From: Haliscomenobacter sp040403615
GTDB lineage: Bacteria; Bacteroidota; Bacteroidia; Chitinophagales; Saprospiraceae
Reading direction: 5' to 3'
Assembly (NCBI RefSeq): GCF_040403615.1
Contig: NZ_JBBAKG010000025.1
Coordinates: forward strand, 1 to 64,000
DNA length: 64,000 bases
In this document: one piece after another, positions 31,804-41,239 of the stretch
Position numbering within the stretch: the first letter of the stretch is position 1
Layout of the letters: every line of letters begins with the position of its first letter
Notes under the pieces: model-generated
What the model was told of the DNA's origin: nothing
The model's input: the letters and a program-made list of their open reading frames with translations, nothing else
The model's database searches: none
Program-made: the position numbers and the translations under genes

Positions 31804-34554
31804 ATGAACAAGCACCGCCTACTCCTTGCCTATCTGGCAATCGCCCTAATTATCGCCGCCTGTACCCGCCAATCGCCTTGGGTTGCGCAGTCACCGGCCG
31901 CAGCGCAGTACTGTCAAATCGACAAAACCGGCGAAAGCATCATTCCCAATGGCCGCATCATCAAGCCAGCGGGCAAAAGCATCGTTACCGCTCCGCACCC
32001 CTACGGTTTGGTACTTTCGCCAGATGGCAAAGTAGCCGTGACCGCCAACTCTGGCAATGCGCCTTTTTCCATCACGGTCATTCGCAATTTTGATGGCAAT
32101 GGCGAACCGCAAGTGAAGCAAATTCCAGAAGGCGCCAATAACCAGGAAGGCATTCTGGAATCTGTTTTTATGGGCTTGGCCATTACGCCCGACAACCGTT
32201 ATGTATTTGTAGCGGGCGGTCAATCCAACAAAATCTTCAAATTCGACCTCAATTCTGGAAAAAAAGTGGACTCCCTGCGTTGCGGTGTCAAAGATGGCGA
32301 CCGTGATTACAGCCACGGATACATCGGTGATATGATCCTCTCCCGGGATGGCGCCCGCCTGTACGCCGTGGATCAAATTGGCTTCCGTTTATTGGTGATC
32401 GATGCGCAAAACCTGAAATTGTTGCACAACATTCCAACCGGGCGTTATCCATTTGGCATCACACTTTCGCCGGATGGCAAAAACCTGTATGTTGCCAACG
32501 TTGGCATCTTTGAATACAAACCGCTAAAAAACCTCGACCTCAAGAACCTCAAAGGCACTGCTGCGGAGTTTCCTACCTCTGGTTTCAATACCCCGGAGAT
32601 GAAGGAAGGCTACAAAAATGACAAACTGGACGTACCCGGCCTGGGGGATTCCAACACCCCCGAGGGCTTTTCGGTATGGAAATACAGTCTGGGTGAACAA
32701 CCTAAAGTGAGCAAAAAAATCAAAACTGGCTTTCTGGTCGGCGATCTCGTAGAGGGCATTCCTGCCGTAGGCGGCGCCAGCCCCAACTCATTGGTGGCTA
32801 CCGATCGTTACGTATTTGTGTCCAATGGCAACAACGATTGCATTTCGGCCATTGATTTTGTGAAAGATACCGTTGTAAAAAATATTTTTCTCAAGCCAGA
32901 TCCACGTTTGGGTGGTTTCCGGGGCGTGATTCCATTCGGACTGGCGCTCTCCCCTGATCGCAAAAACTTGTTCGTTGCCGAATCTGGGGTCAATGCGGTT
33001 GGCGTAATCGATGTGGAGAAGCTGGAAGTGCTTGGCCATATCCCTACCGGCTGGTTTCCGTCCAAAGTAGCGGTTACGCCTGACGGCAAAAAACTGCTGG
33101 TCACTTCAGCAAAAGGTTATGGCAGCGGCCCTAATGGCGGCAAAAACTGGAAAGACGGACCCGAAGGTCACTACGTTGGCGGATTGATGAAAGGTTTGGT
33201 GAGTGTCATCGATGTACCGAATGCGGAGCAATTGAAAACACATACTGCCGAAGTAATTCGCCAAAACTATGCATTTGCACCTGCCAATGATGCACAGTTC
33301 AACTGGCGGTCAAAAAACCCGGTTCCCCTTTTCCCCGGACAAAAAGAAAGTCCGATCAAGTACATCGTGTTCATTTCCAAGGAGAATCGCACATTTGACG
33401 AAGTTTTTGGTCAAGTAAAAACCGCCAAAGGCGATGCCTCCCTTGCCCGGTACGGGGCCAATCAAAAGGTGGTTAATCGCCGCCACACCGATAGCGTCCT
33501 GAACGCAACAGTAATGGTGAATCACCTGGCCTTGGCCGAGCGTTTTTCCATCAGCGACAATTTCTATGTCGACTCCGACCACTCTGCCGATGGCCACCGC
33601 TGGTTGGTCAATACTTACCCGAACGAATGGGTAGAAACCGGAACGACAGCTGCTTATGGCGGCAAACGCAGCATGCGCGCCAACAGCAAAGCCCCTGGCA
33701 ACCTGTTGCTTTATGGTGCATCTGGTGCCATTTACCCTGAAGATTACAACGAAGCGGGCTCAATGTGGGATCATTTGGAGCGCAACAAAAAAGAGTTCTT
33801 CAACTTTGGTTTTGGCCTTGAACTCGCTGCGGGAATTGATGATTCTACGATGAAATATACTGGCTTAAAGTACCTAGTCAACTACCCCATCCCCGGGCCC
33901 TTGTACACCCGCTCTTCGCACAAATACGCCACTTACAATATGGCCATCCCGGATCAATTCCGCTTGAAAACCTTCATGGAAGAGTTCAACGAAAAATACA
34001 CGGGTGCTGGCAAAACGCTGCCGCAAGTACTTACGGTGATTTTGCCCAACGACCACGGTGCTGGCGAACGCCCACAAGCTGGCTATCCCTATCGCGCCAG
34101 CTACATGGCCGACAATGACCTGGCCTTGGGCCGCATCGTTGAATTTTTATCTAGTACCCCTTACTGGAAAAACATGGCCATCGTGGTTACCGAAGATGAC
34201 GCGCAAGATGGCCAAGACCACGTTGATGCCCACCGCAGTGTGCTGATGGTGATTTCACCTTATGCCCGCAAAAACCACGTAGGCCATCAACACTACAGCT
34301 TTGGGAGTATTTTCAAGACCTTCTGGAACATCCTAGGCATTCCTTATTTGAACCAATACGATGCAGCGGCTACAGATATGGCGGATTTGTTCAGCGATAC
34401 GCCAGATTTTAGCCCTTATAAAGCCTTCCCGGTTAACCCAAAGATCTTTGACCCACAAAAGGCATTGACGCCAATGGATGCCAAGTTTGATTGGAAGGCA
34501 GTCATTGAATCCCCAAAATTGGACAACGTAGAAGATTTTATCAAAAAGCAGTAA
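31804..34554 (+). CDS. bifunctional YncE beta-propeller / alkaline-phosphatase-superfamily lipoprotein
   Basis: 916 residues. The lipoprotein signal (LLLAYLAIALIIAAC) predicts Cys20 lipidation. Residues about 50-480 are a YncE/lactonase-type seven-bladed propeller (repeats such as PFGITLSPDGKNLYVANVG, PFGLALSPDRKNLFVAESG, PSKVAVTPDGKKLLVTSA). The C-terminal 400 residues are a phosphoesterase-type domain (YIVFISKENRTFDEVFGQ, DNFYVDSDHSADGHRW, IVVTEDDAQDGQDHVDAHRS with the metal-binding acidic residues). The likely location is the periplasm or cell surface. A TonB-dependent receptor begins 10 bp downstream, suggesting that hydrolysis and import of a phosphorylated substrate are linked. Confidence 0.85.
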   Translation: MNKHRLLLAYLAIALIIAACTRQSPWVAQSPAAAQYCQIDKTGESIIPNGRIIKPAGKSIVTAPHPYGLVLSPDGKVAVTANSGNAPFSITVIRNFDGNGEPQVKQIPEGANNQEGILESVFMGLAITPDNRYVFVAGGQSNKIFKFDLNSGKKVDSLRCGVKDGDRDYSHGYIGDMILSRDGARLYAVDQIGFRLLVIDAQNLKLLHNIPTGRYPFGITLSPDGKNLYVANVGIFEYKPLKNLDLKNLKGTAAEFPTSGFNTPEMKEGYKNDKLDVPGLGDSNTPEGFSVWKYSLGEQPKVSKKIKTGFLVGDLVEGIPAVGGASPNSLVATDRYVFVSNGNNDCISAIDFVKDTVVKNIFLKPDPRLGGFRGVIPFGLALSPDRKNLFVAESGVNAVGVIDVEKLEVLGHIPTGWFPSKVAVTPDGKKLLVTSAKGYGSGPNGGKNWKDGPEGHYVGGLMKGLVSVIDVPNAEQLKTHTAEVIRQNYAFAPANDAQFNWRSKNPVPLFPGQKESPIKYIVFISKENRTFDEVFGQVKTAKGDASLARYGANQKVVNRRHTDSVLNATVMVNHLALAERFSISDNFYVDSDHSADGHRWLVNTYPNEWVETGTTAAYGGKRSMRANSKAPGNLLLYGASGAIYPEDYNEAGSMWDHLERNKKEFFNFGFGLELAAGIDDSTMKYTGLKYLVNYPIPGPLYTRSSHKYATYNMAIPDQFRLKTFMEEFNEKYTGAGKTLPQVLTVILPNDHGAGERPQAGYPYRASYMADNDLALGRIVEFLSSTPYWKNMAIVVTEDDAQDGQDHVDAHRSVLMVISPYARKNHVGHQHYSFGSIFKTFWNILGIPYLNQYDAAATDMADLFSDTPDFSPYKAFPVNPKIFDPQKALTPMDAKFDWKAVIESPKLDNVEDFIKKQ

Positions 34555-34564
34555 CAACCAGCTT

Positions 34565-36826
34565 ATGAAAAAATTGCCCCTCTTCCTATGGTTTCTGTTG
34601 TTGCAAGCTCCGTTGTGGGCACAACAAATACAGGGCGTGTTGGTAGATGCCAGCACTAATGAACCATTGCCGGGTGCCAATTTGTGGTTCAAAACAACCC
34701 AACGCGGTACCTCAAGTAACGCGAAGGGGGGATTTATCATCAATGCGCCAGCTGTTCAAGGCACCTACACGCTTTTGGTATCGATGCTTGGATACCGCGA
34801 ATTAGAGCTTGAAATCAACTTGACGGCTAATGATCAAGTGTTGGATACCCTGAGGTTAACCGCAGAGCCTACCCTGATCCAAAGCGATTTGGTGATCACT
34901 GCGCAACGCAGCCTGAATCAAGCTTTTGCAACCTCAGAAGCAGTGAGTGTACTCAAGGCCACTGACATCCTGCACAATGGGGCGCGCAGTACCCCCGAAG
35001 CCTTGATGGGATTAACGGGGGTATTTGTTCAAAAGACCAATCACGGGGGCGGATCTCCTTTTATTCGTGGGCTTACGGGCAATCAAACCCTTTTACTCAT
35101 GGATGGTTTGCGCCTCAATAACTCCATTTACCGTTTTGGTCCCAATCAATATTTCAACACCATTGATGTATTTAGCGTACAACAGATTGAGGTGGTGCGT
35201 GGTGCGGGTTCCGTCCTCTACGGCAGCGATGCTATGGGGGGAGCCATTCAGGTCTTTACGACTACCCCACAGTTTTCTGCCGAAGGCTGGCAATTTGGAG
35301 GACGACTTTTGGGGCGTTACCTGGATCGGGATATGGAAAAGACGGTACATGCTGAATTGAAAGCAGCCAATGAAAACATTGCTTTTCGAGCTGGGGTGAG
35401 TGTCCGCAATTTTGGAGACTTATATGCCGGCAAGGGCAAAGGTCAAGAGGGGCCTTCCAACTATCGGGAGCGAACTGCCGATGCTAAGGCCATTTTCAAA
35501 CTCAACCGCCATGCTCAATTTACGATGGCCTACAATGGTGTATTTCAGTCTGATGTAAATCGATACGATCAATACGTCACCGGTTTTGCACTGTCTCAAT
35601 TTGAACCCCAAACCCGCCAAATGGCTTACGCCCGTTTAGCCTGGGAAGGTCAATCGCCTTGGTTACAAAAAATCACCTTGACCGGTTCCTGGCAGTTTGC
35701 TGAAGAAGGCCGCATCTTTCAACGGGTCAACAACGTGACCCGCAGCAAAGAAAAAGATGAAATCCGCACTTTGGGATACGTTCTGGAATGGCATGCACAA
35801 CCCTTTTCTTTTTGGAAAATCACCTCCGGATTAGAGGCTTACTTTGATAAAGTGACCAGTGGGGGTACCAACCTCAATACTGAAACAGGGGTAGAAACGG
35901 TGCGCAGAGGACTTTATCCAGCCGGAACCAACGCCAGCAACCTGGCCGCATTTACTGCCCATAACCTGAATTGGAAGCAATGGTCACTCAACCTGGGTTT
36001 GCGGTACAACCAGGTACGATTGGAGATTCAAGATGCTAAGTTTGGCAATACCGAAATCACCCCCGATGCCTTGGTGGCACATGCGATGCTCCGCTATCAG
36101 CTTGGTAAGCAGCACGCAATTTCCGCCGGAACTTATTCCGGGTTTCGGGCACCTAACATCAACGACATGACCAGTTTTGGCCGATTTGACTTCGGCATTG
36201 AGGTACCCAGCTACAATCTTGCTCCGGAAAGGTCTACTACTTACGAACTGACCTATAAGTACAGCTCCGCTAAATTGCAGGCCAACATCTCAGGTTTCTA
36301 TACGGCATTATCAGATTTGGTAACCCGGGTACGCAGCACCTTTGAAGGACAACCCAAATACGAAGGCAGTGATGTGTACAAAAAAGAGAATGCAGCCACT
36401 TCTTTCATCCGGGGAACGGAAGTTGATTTTGCCTGGTCGATCAGCCAAAAATTCAACCTGCAAGGCAGTCTGACTTATGCTTTTGGCCAAAATACTACAG
36501 CGCATGAACCAATGCGCCGCATTCCACCTCTCAATGGCCGGATTGGATTGCAGTATCAACCCGTCAAGAACTGGTTCAACCGCATCGATTTCTTGTATGC
36601 CAGCAAACAGGATCGTTTGGCCAGTGGTGATAAGTCGGATCCACGGATTCCCAAAGGAGGCACTCCAGGGTGGAAAGTTTTGAACCTGCGCAGTGCTTAT
36701 CAATTCAAGCAAGTGGAGCTACAAGCCGGTTTGAATAACCTGTTCAACGAAGCTTACCGCACCCATGGTTCAGGGATTGATGGGGTCGGAAGAAGTGTCT
36801 GGATTGGATTGGATTGGAAGTTTTAA
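34565..36826 (+). CDS. TonB-dependent receptor with carboxypeptidase-regulatory-like N-domain
   Basis: 753 residues, signal peptide (LFLWFLLLQAPLWAQQ), then an N-terminal beta-sandwich (IQGVLVDASTNEPLPGANLW), a plug domain (TPEALMGLTGVFVQKTNHGG, RGLTGNQTLLLMDGLRLN, IEVVRGAGSVLYGSDAMGG) and a barrel with late strands ending in WIGLDWKF, where the terminal Phe is used in barrel assembly. Its plug resembles heme or siderophore/vitamin receptors more than SusC. It is co-transcribed with the YncE/phosphoesterase lipoprotein. The ligand cannot be told from sequence. Confidence 0.88.
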   Translation: MKKLPLFLWFLLLQAPLWAQQIQGVLVDASTNEPLPGANLWFKTTQRGTSSNAKGGFIINAPAVQGTYTLLVSMLGYRELELEINLTANDQVLDTLRLTAEPTLIQSDLVITAQRSLNQAFATSEAVSVLKATDILHNGARSTPEALMGLTGVFVQKTNHGGGSPFIRGLTGNQTLLLMDGLRLNNSIYRFGPNQYFNTIDVFSVQQIEVVRGAGSVLYGSDAMGGAIQVFTTTPQFSAEGWQFGGRLLGRYLDRDMEKTVHAELKAANENIAFRAGVSVRNFGDLYAGKGKGQEGPSNYRERTADAKAIFKLNRHAQFTMAYNGVFQSDVNRYDQYVTGFALSQFEPQTRQMAYARLAWEGQSPWLQKITLTGSWQFAEEGRIFQRVNNVTRSKEKDEIRTLGYVLEWHAQPFSFWKITSGLEAYFDKVTSGGTNLNTETGVETVRRGLYPAGTNASNLAAFTAHNLNWKQWSLNLGLRYNQVRLEIQDAKFGNTEITPDALVAHAMLRYQLGKQHAISAGTYSGFRAPNINDMTSFGRFDFGIEVPSYNLAPERSTTYELTYKYSSAKLQANISGFYTALSDLVTRVRSTFEGQPKYEGSDVYKKENAATSFIRGTEVDFAWSISQKFNLQGSLTYAFGQNTTAHEPMRRIPPLNGRIGLQYQPVKNWFNRIDFLYASKQDRLASGDKSDPRIPKGGTPGWKVLNLRSAYQFKQVELQAGLNNLFNEAYRTHGSGIDGVGRSVWIGLDWKF

Positions 36827-36897
36827 ACCTGAAAAAACCAGATTGGAGAGATGGAATGCCTTCCGTCTCTCCAATTGACATAATGTCTAATCTTGAA

Positions 36898-38394
36898 TTA
36901 CGCCAAAACTCCAGTTTGAACATCGAGGGTGTGCATTCCCCCATACTGTTCTCCATTTTTATCGGTAATGCGCACTTCAATTTGGTGCATTCCATTTTCA
37001 AGTCCCTTCGGCAGGAAGCCTTTCCACAAATGCCGATTCACCTTGGCGGCCATCCATACATTGTATTTGTCCAGGTGTTTCTTTAAAAACTCTTCCACAT
37101 AAGGGTCGGTTCCTTCAAATTGGGTCAAGGTTTGAAAATCGCCGTCATCCCAACGCACTTCAATCTGGGCATCCGGGTGGGTAGCAAAAGCATTGATGAT
37201 CAACTGAGGCAGAGCAGATCGGTCTGCTTTGGGAAAACGCAAGACATAGCGCGAGCGGCTTTCTGGCACCCCTAATGGCTTGAACTGGTAATTGAATTCA
37301 ACGCCATTGAAATTGAACACAAAATAGCCATTGGGAACACCGTCCATGGCCATCCGAATGGGCAAGCCATCCTCCAACAAGGGGCCTTGCCACCAGGCTC
37401 CACAAACGGCACCTGCAATCAAACTATGGAAAGGGTTTTTTCGCGTCCAACCGCCTTCACTGAGGTTCACATGCTCGATGGTGTGTGTATGCGCAGAAAC
37501 CGAAAAGAGGTGTGGATGCTTTTTGAGTAATGCGTATAAGGCCTGCCGATTGACAATATTGCGGTAAGGATTTTTTGCTGCTGTTTTGGTGTAAACAGGA
37601 ATATGCGAAAGTAAAAATACCAATTTGTCTTTGGGCACTAGCGCAAGGTCACTAGCCAGCCATTTCAATTGCCGATCATCGAGTCGTCCTTCGGTGATGC
37701 CTTGTTCCTCGCGCTTTTTGTTCCAGCCTGAGTAACCAATGTCATCCAGAACGACAAAATGCACCTGTCCGTAGTCAAAGGAGTAATAAGTAGGGCCAAA
37801 ATAGGATTGGTAAGTCTCGCGGGCATACCGAGCTTGAGTGGCGCGAACGTTGATGTCGTGGTTGCCCATCACTGGAAACCAGGGTTTGCCCACACTTCCG
37901 ATGGCGTCGCGCACTGCGGGGTGTACTTCCAGTTCATCCCAGGCCAGATCGCCCAAGGGAACCATAAAATCGGCTGATTCACGTTGCAAGGCAGGGACAC
38001 CCAGTTGCTGAAAATACCCCACTTCCAGGCTGGTCTCTGGCTGAATGTCTCCCATCAGCACAGCCCTAAACTCCGTTTCAACTTCGGTTTTGATCAAATA
38101 AAAATTGAGCGGATTGGGTACTTCGCCTGTCGGCAAAACACCGGGATAGGGAGCGATCTCCGTTTCTGGAGAGCCGCTTGGGCGATACAAGTAATAAAAC
38201 TGTGGTTGATGCAACGCATTGACTGGCAGTACATATCCAGCCGGTTTGCTGATAAAGATGCTGCAATCTTCTTCCAGAGGCAATTCGTAGTATCCATTTT
38301 CATCGGTCAGTACCACCTGGTGTTGGTTACTGACCATTACGCCGGGAATGCCGCTGGCGCTTTTTTGATCCAAGACATAGCCGCTGGCCGTCAT
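36898..38394 (-). CDS. calcineurin-like metallophosphoesterase with N- and C-terminal beta domains
   Basis: 498 residues. An N-terminal CarboxypepD_reg-like sandwich (SGYVLDQKSASGIPGVMVSN) precedes the catalytic metallophosphoesterase core: MGDIQ (Asp), PLGDLAWDE, PVMGNHDIN (Asn-His-Asp), LLSHIP and SAHTHTIEH, all ligands of the dinuclear metal site present. The C-terminal 150 residues are the MetallophosC-type domain (NGVEFNYQFKPLG). No signal peptide is evident at this start; an upstream one would have to be searched for. The gene is downstream of fumC on the same strand, but a strong inverted repeat separates them. Confidence 0.85.
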   Translation of the reverse strand: MTASGYVLDQKSASGIPGVMVSNQHQVVLTDENGYYELPLEEDCSIFISKPAGYVLPVNALHQPQFYYLYRPSGSPETEIAPYPGVLPTGEVPNPLNFYLIKTEVETEFRAVLMGDIQPETSLEVGYFQQLGVPALQRESADFMVPLGDLAWDELEVHPAVRDAIGSVGKPWFPVMGNHDINVRATQARYARETYQSYFGPTYYSFDYGQVHFVVLDDIGYSGWNKKREEQGITEGRLDDRQLKWLASDLALVPKDKLVFLLSHIPVYTKTAAKNPYRNIVNRQALYALLKKHPHLFSVSAHTHTIEHVNLSEGGWTRKNPFHSLIAGAVCGAWWQGPLLEDGLPIRMAMDGVPNGYFVFNFNGVEFNYQFKPLGVPESRSRYVLRFPKADRSALPQLIINAFATHPDAQIEVRWDDGDFQTLTQFEGTDPYVEEFLKKHLDKYNVWMAAKVNRHLWKGFLPKGLENGMHQIEVRITDKNGEQYGGMHTLDVQTGVLA

Positions 38395-38412
38395 TATTTT
38401 TCAGGGTTTTTG

Positions 38413-38517
38413 GGTTTTCAGTGACTTAGATTCCAGTCGCTTCGACCACTCCGGCGCTTCGGCTACGCTCAGCGACCGGAGTATTCGAAGCGACTGGAAT
38501 CTAAGTCACTGAAAACC
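38413..38517. repeat. perfect 33-bp inverted repeat between fumC and the phosphoesterase
   Basis: Arms at 38413-38445 and 38485-38517 are fully complementary (they begin GGTTTTCAGTGACTTAGATT). The 39-bp spacer itself folds (ACTCCGG with CCGGAGT) around a TCGGCTACGCTCAG sequence. At this length the hairpin exceeds ordinary terminators and looks like a repetitive element, though it could also end fumC transcription. Confidence 0.85.
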
Positions 38518-38519
38518 AT

Positions 38520-39902
38520 TTAAATCATATCCTCTGGCCGCACCCACTCATCAAACTGCTCGGGGGTCAGCAAGCCCAATTCTACAGCGGCTTGCTTCAG
38601 GGTTGTATTTTCGGCATGGGCTTTTTTGGCAATTGTTGCCGCGTTGTCGTAGCCGATTTTGGTATTGAGCGCGGTCACCAACATCAGCGAATTGTTGAGC
38701 TGCTCGGTGATGCGGGCGTAGTTGGGCTCGATGCCTTCTGCGCAATGTTCGTTGAAGCTCACACAAGCATCGCCGATCAGACGGGCAGAAGTCAGGAAGT
38801 TGAAGATGATCACCGGTTTGAACACGTTCAGCTCAAAGTGGCCGTTCATACCGCCAATGTTGATGGTCACGTCATTGCCGATGACCTGAGCCATGGCCAT
38901 GGTCATAGCTTCCGATTGGGTTGGGTTGACCTTGCCCGGCATGATCGAAGAACCTGGCTCATTGGAAGGGATGATCAATTCGCCAATCCCTGAACGAGGG
39001 CCAGAAGCCAGCAAACGAATGTCGTTGGCTATTTTTGACAAGGAAACTGCTACCGTTTTCAATGCACCATGTGCTTCCACCAGGGCATCGTGCGTAGCCA
39101 GCGCCTCAAATTTATTAGGGGCAGTTACGAATGGCAAGCCACTCAACTGGGCGATGTGCCGGGCTACATTTTCAGAATATCCAGGAGGGGTGTTCAATCC
39201 GGTGCCTACTGCAGTACCGCCCAAAGCCAATTCAGCAACGTGAGGCAAGGTGTGTTTGATGGCGCGGATACCGTAATCCAATTGGGCAGCGTAACCAGAC
39301 AGTTCCTGGCCTACCGTAATCGGCGTCGCATCCATCAAGTGGGTACGGCCAATTTTGACAACCCCCATATAGGCTTCAGACTTGGCCTTGAGGGTATCCC
39401 GCAGCGCTTCAATGCCGGGGATGGTGGTTTCAACCAGCATTTTGTAAGCAGCAATGTGCATTGCTGTGGGGAAAGTATCGTTGGAGGATTGCGACTTGTT
39501 GACGTCGTCGTTCGGGTGAAGTACTTTTTTGGCGTCATCCAGTTTACCACCGGCGATTACATGAGCGCGGTTGGCAATCACCTCGTTTACGTTCATGTTG
39601 GATTGGGTACCTGAACCGGTTTGCCAAACCACCAAGGGGAATTGGTCGTCGAGTTGGCCAGCAGAAATTTCATCGCATACCTGGGCGATCATATCGGTTT
39701 TTTCTTTCGACAATTCACCTGCTTCGAGGTTGGTAAAGGCGGCGGCCTTTTTGAGGATGGCAAAGGCGCGGATGATCTCGATTGGCATCAAATGCCCGCC
39801 AATTTTGAAGTTGTCTTTGGAGCGTTGGGTTTGTGCGGCCCAATATTTGTCAGCGGGTACATCTACGTAGCCCAAACTGTCTTTTTCTTTGCGGAAAGCC
39901 AT
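38520..39902 (-). CDS. fumC: fumarate hydratase class II
   Basis: 460 residues with the class II signatures: TGSGTQSNMNVNEVIANRA, KSQSSNDTFPTAMHIAA, IGRTHLMDATPITVGQE and the catalytic serine loop GSSIMPGKVNPTQSEA. It hydrates fumarate to malate in the TCA cycle and needs no iron-sulfur cluster. It complements the sdh operon 7 kb away on the other strand. A promoter-like pair lies just upstream on the minus strand. Confidence 0.95.
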   Translation of the reverse strand: MAFRKEKDSLGYVDVPADKYWAAQTQRSKDNFKIGGHLMPIEIIRAFAILKKAAAFTNLEAGELSKEKTDMIAQVCDEISAGQLDDQFPLVVWQTGSGTQSNMNVNEVIANRAHVIAGGKLDDAKKVLHPNDDVNKSQSSNDTFPTAMHIAAYKMLVETTIPGIEALRDTLKAKSEAYMGVVKIGRTHLMDATPITVGQELSGYAAQLDYGIRAIKHTLPHVAELALGGTAVGTGLNTPPGYSENVARHIAQLSGLPFVTAPNKFEALATHDALVEAHGALKTVAVSLSKIANDIRLLASGPRSGIGELIIPSNEPGSSIMPGKVNPTQSEAMTMAMAQVIGNDVTINIGGMNGHFELNVFKPVIIFNFLTSARLIGDACVSFNEHCAEGIEPNYARITEQLNNSLMLVTALNTKIGYDNAATIAKKAHAENTTLKQAAVELGLLTPEQFDEWVRPEDMI

Positions 39903-39937
39903 GGTGTGGTCTCTAATGTTTAGGTAAAAAAGTGCCT

Positions 39938-39966
39938 CAAAGATAGCAAACTTACATCAGGACAAA
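39938..39966 (-). promoter_or_regulatory. promoter of fumC
   Basis: On the minus strand TTTG (39966-39963) is followed after 17 bp by TATCTTTG (39945-39938), a perfect TAnnTTTG. The short spacer is within the 17-23 bp range reported for flavobacteria. The fumC ATG is about 36 bp downstream of the box. Confidence 0.5.
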
Positions 39967-40069
39967 GGAGGAAAAGCGTTGAGAATTCTCAAAGAAGGGC
40001 ATTCTCGTGTTACTTTTTCGGTCATTATACTTTAAGAAATCATCAACACTGAAAAGGGGCTAAAAACTC

Positions 40070-40102
40070 TTTGCTATTAAAAGCGTTTTTAAAGTAACTT
40101 TC
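40070..40102 (+). promoter_or_regulatory. promoter of the superoxide dismutase gene
   Basis: TTTG (40070-40073), 21 bp, then TAACTTTC (40095-40102), one mismatch to TAnnTTTG. The ATG follows 38 bp later. Divergent from fumC in a shared 237-bp regulatory gap. Confidence 0.45.
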
Positions 40103-40139
40103 GGTCGCAATTTTTAACCCATTATAAAATAAAGCAATC

Positions 40140-40754
40140 ATGGCTTTTGAACTTCCAGCGTTGCCTTACGCATTTGACGCACTTGAACCCAACATTGATG
40201 CCCGTACCATGGAAATCCACCACGGTAAGCACCATGCTGCCTATACCACCAACCTCAATGCTGCATTGGCCGGCACTGAAAATGAAGGCAAGTCAATCGA
40301 AGCTATTTTAGCGCATGTCTCTACCTTGTCTCCAGCCATTCGCAACAATGGTGGTGGTTTTTATAACCACAACCTGTTTTGGACCATCATGTCTCCAGAT
40401 GGAACGGCTACTCCTGCTGAAGGCACTGAAATCCACGCTGCGATTACTGCCGATTTGGGTGGTTTCGACAATTTCAAAAAAGAATTTGCTGCTGCTGGAG
40501 CTACCCGTTTTGGATCAGGTTGGGCTTGGTTGAGTGTGGATGCAGATGGCAAGCTTTTCGTTAGTTCTTCTCCAAACCAGGACAATCCACTGATGGATGT
40601 TGCGGAGAAAAAAGGAACACCAATTTTGGGAATGGATGTTTGGGAACACGCTTATTACCTGAACTACCAAAACCGCCGCCCCGACTACATCGAGGCATTT
40701 TTCAATGTCATCAATTGGGGAGAAGTGAACCGTCGCTACCTCGCCGCGAAATAA
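40140..40754 (+). CDS. superoxide dismutase (Fe/Mn family)
   Basis: 204 residues, full family length. Metal ligands by alignment are His27 (EIHHGKHHAAY), His77 (YNHNLFW), Asp166 and His170 (GMDVWEHAYYL). GSGWAWL is the usual core segment. Residues around the site (GMDVWEHAYYLNYQNRRPDY) look more like Mn or cambialistic than strict Fe enzymes, but I would not assign the metal from this. It has no export signal, so it is cytoplasmic. A terminator follows. Confidence 0.93.
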   Translation: MAFELPALPYAFDALEPNIDARTMEIHHGKHHAAYTTNLNAALAGTENEGKSIEAILAHVSTLSPAIRNNGGGFYNHNLFWTIMSPDGTATPAEGTEIHAAITADLGGFDNFKKEFAAAGATRFGSGWAWLSVDADGKLFVSSSPNQDNPLMDVAEKKGTPILGMDVWEHAYYLNYQNRRPDYIEAFFNVINWGEVNRRYLAAK

Positions 40755-40773
40755 TTTTTTGATCCATTCTATT

Positions 40774-40827
40774 TCGAAGAGGGTGAAAATGTACTATTCT
40801 TTGCCCTCTTCGATACTATTTTTTTTC
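40774..40827 (+). terminator. Rho-independent terminator of the sod gene
   Basis: A 10-bp perfect stem (TCGAAGAGGG with CCCTCTTCGA), 20-base loop, then TACTATTTTTTTTC. It lies 20 bp after the stop codon. Confidence 0.75.
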
Positions 40828-41050
40828 TTCCATACGTTTCCCCCCTTATACGCTTTACTTGCGTGACTCCTCGTACTGCCAATTGTACGTGAATATTCGA
40901 CTTTTCTTACTTAGTACCCAGACTAGCACTACTGTAATCTCAGCTTGCACCTTTTATTTTCATACCCAAAACCGCATACCCATGATCATTGCAGCTTTTT
41001 GCCTCGTGTTGTTTTTAATTTTTGGTTCTAAATTATTGGAAAAAACCTAA

Positions 41051-41173
41051 GGGGCGATAAAAAAATAAATGTTCATTTTGCCAAAGGATTAGATGAGTAA
41101 ACGATTCATTTTAAGTGCCTCATCTAATCTTTTGGCTCAAAAAAAATGAACATTTATTTTTGCCCCACTACTA
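41051..41173 (+). repeat. dispersed palindromic element, copy 2
   Basis: Reads GGGGCGATAA..., outer arm AAATGTTCA, inner arm GCCAAAGGATTAGATGAG, loop of 21 nt, complementary arms, then GCCCCACTACTA. Relative to copies 1 and 3 the arms differ at several positions, but both sides change together (CCAAAGG with CTTTTGG, GATGAG with CTCATC). It begins directly after a TAA. Confidence 0.85.
41131..41162 (+). promoter_or_regulatory. outward promoter within the palindromic element, copy 2
   Basis: TTTG (41131-41134), 20 bp, TATTTTTG (41155-41162): a full match to the Bacteroidota consensus, formed by the right arm and end of the repeat. It points to the terminator at 41195-41239, predicting an RNA of about 70 nt starting near 41168. 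Confidence 0.45.
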
Positions 41174-41194
41174 AGGGGTTGACCTGAACCAAAG

Positions 41195-41239
41195 AGCCGC
41201 GTTCCTGTGCTGATGTCACGAAACGCGGCTTTTTTTATT
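41195..41239 (+). terminator. Rho-independent terminator
   Basis: AGCCGCGTT (41195-41203) pairs with AACGCGGCT (41222-41230), 18-base loop, then TTTTTTATTG. There is no plus-strand gene upstream except beyond the sod terminator, which is why a short RNA from the copy-2 promoter is suspected. Confidence 0.75.

Noticed and set aside
40859..41050. Short hydrophobic ORF between sod and the palindromic element
   Set aside because: No ribosome site, family or codon support; its first codons precede a region that is mostly non-coding, and only the last 22 residues look membrane-like.
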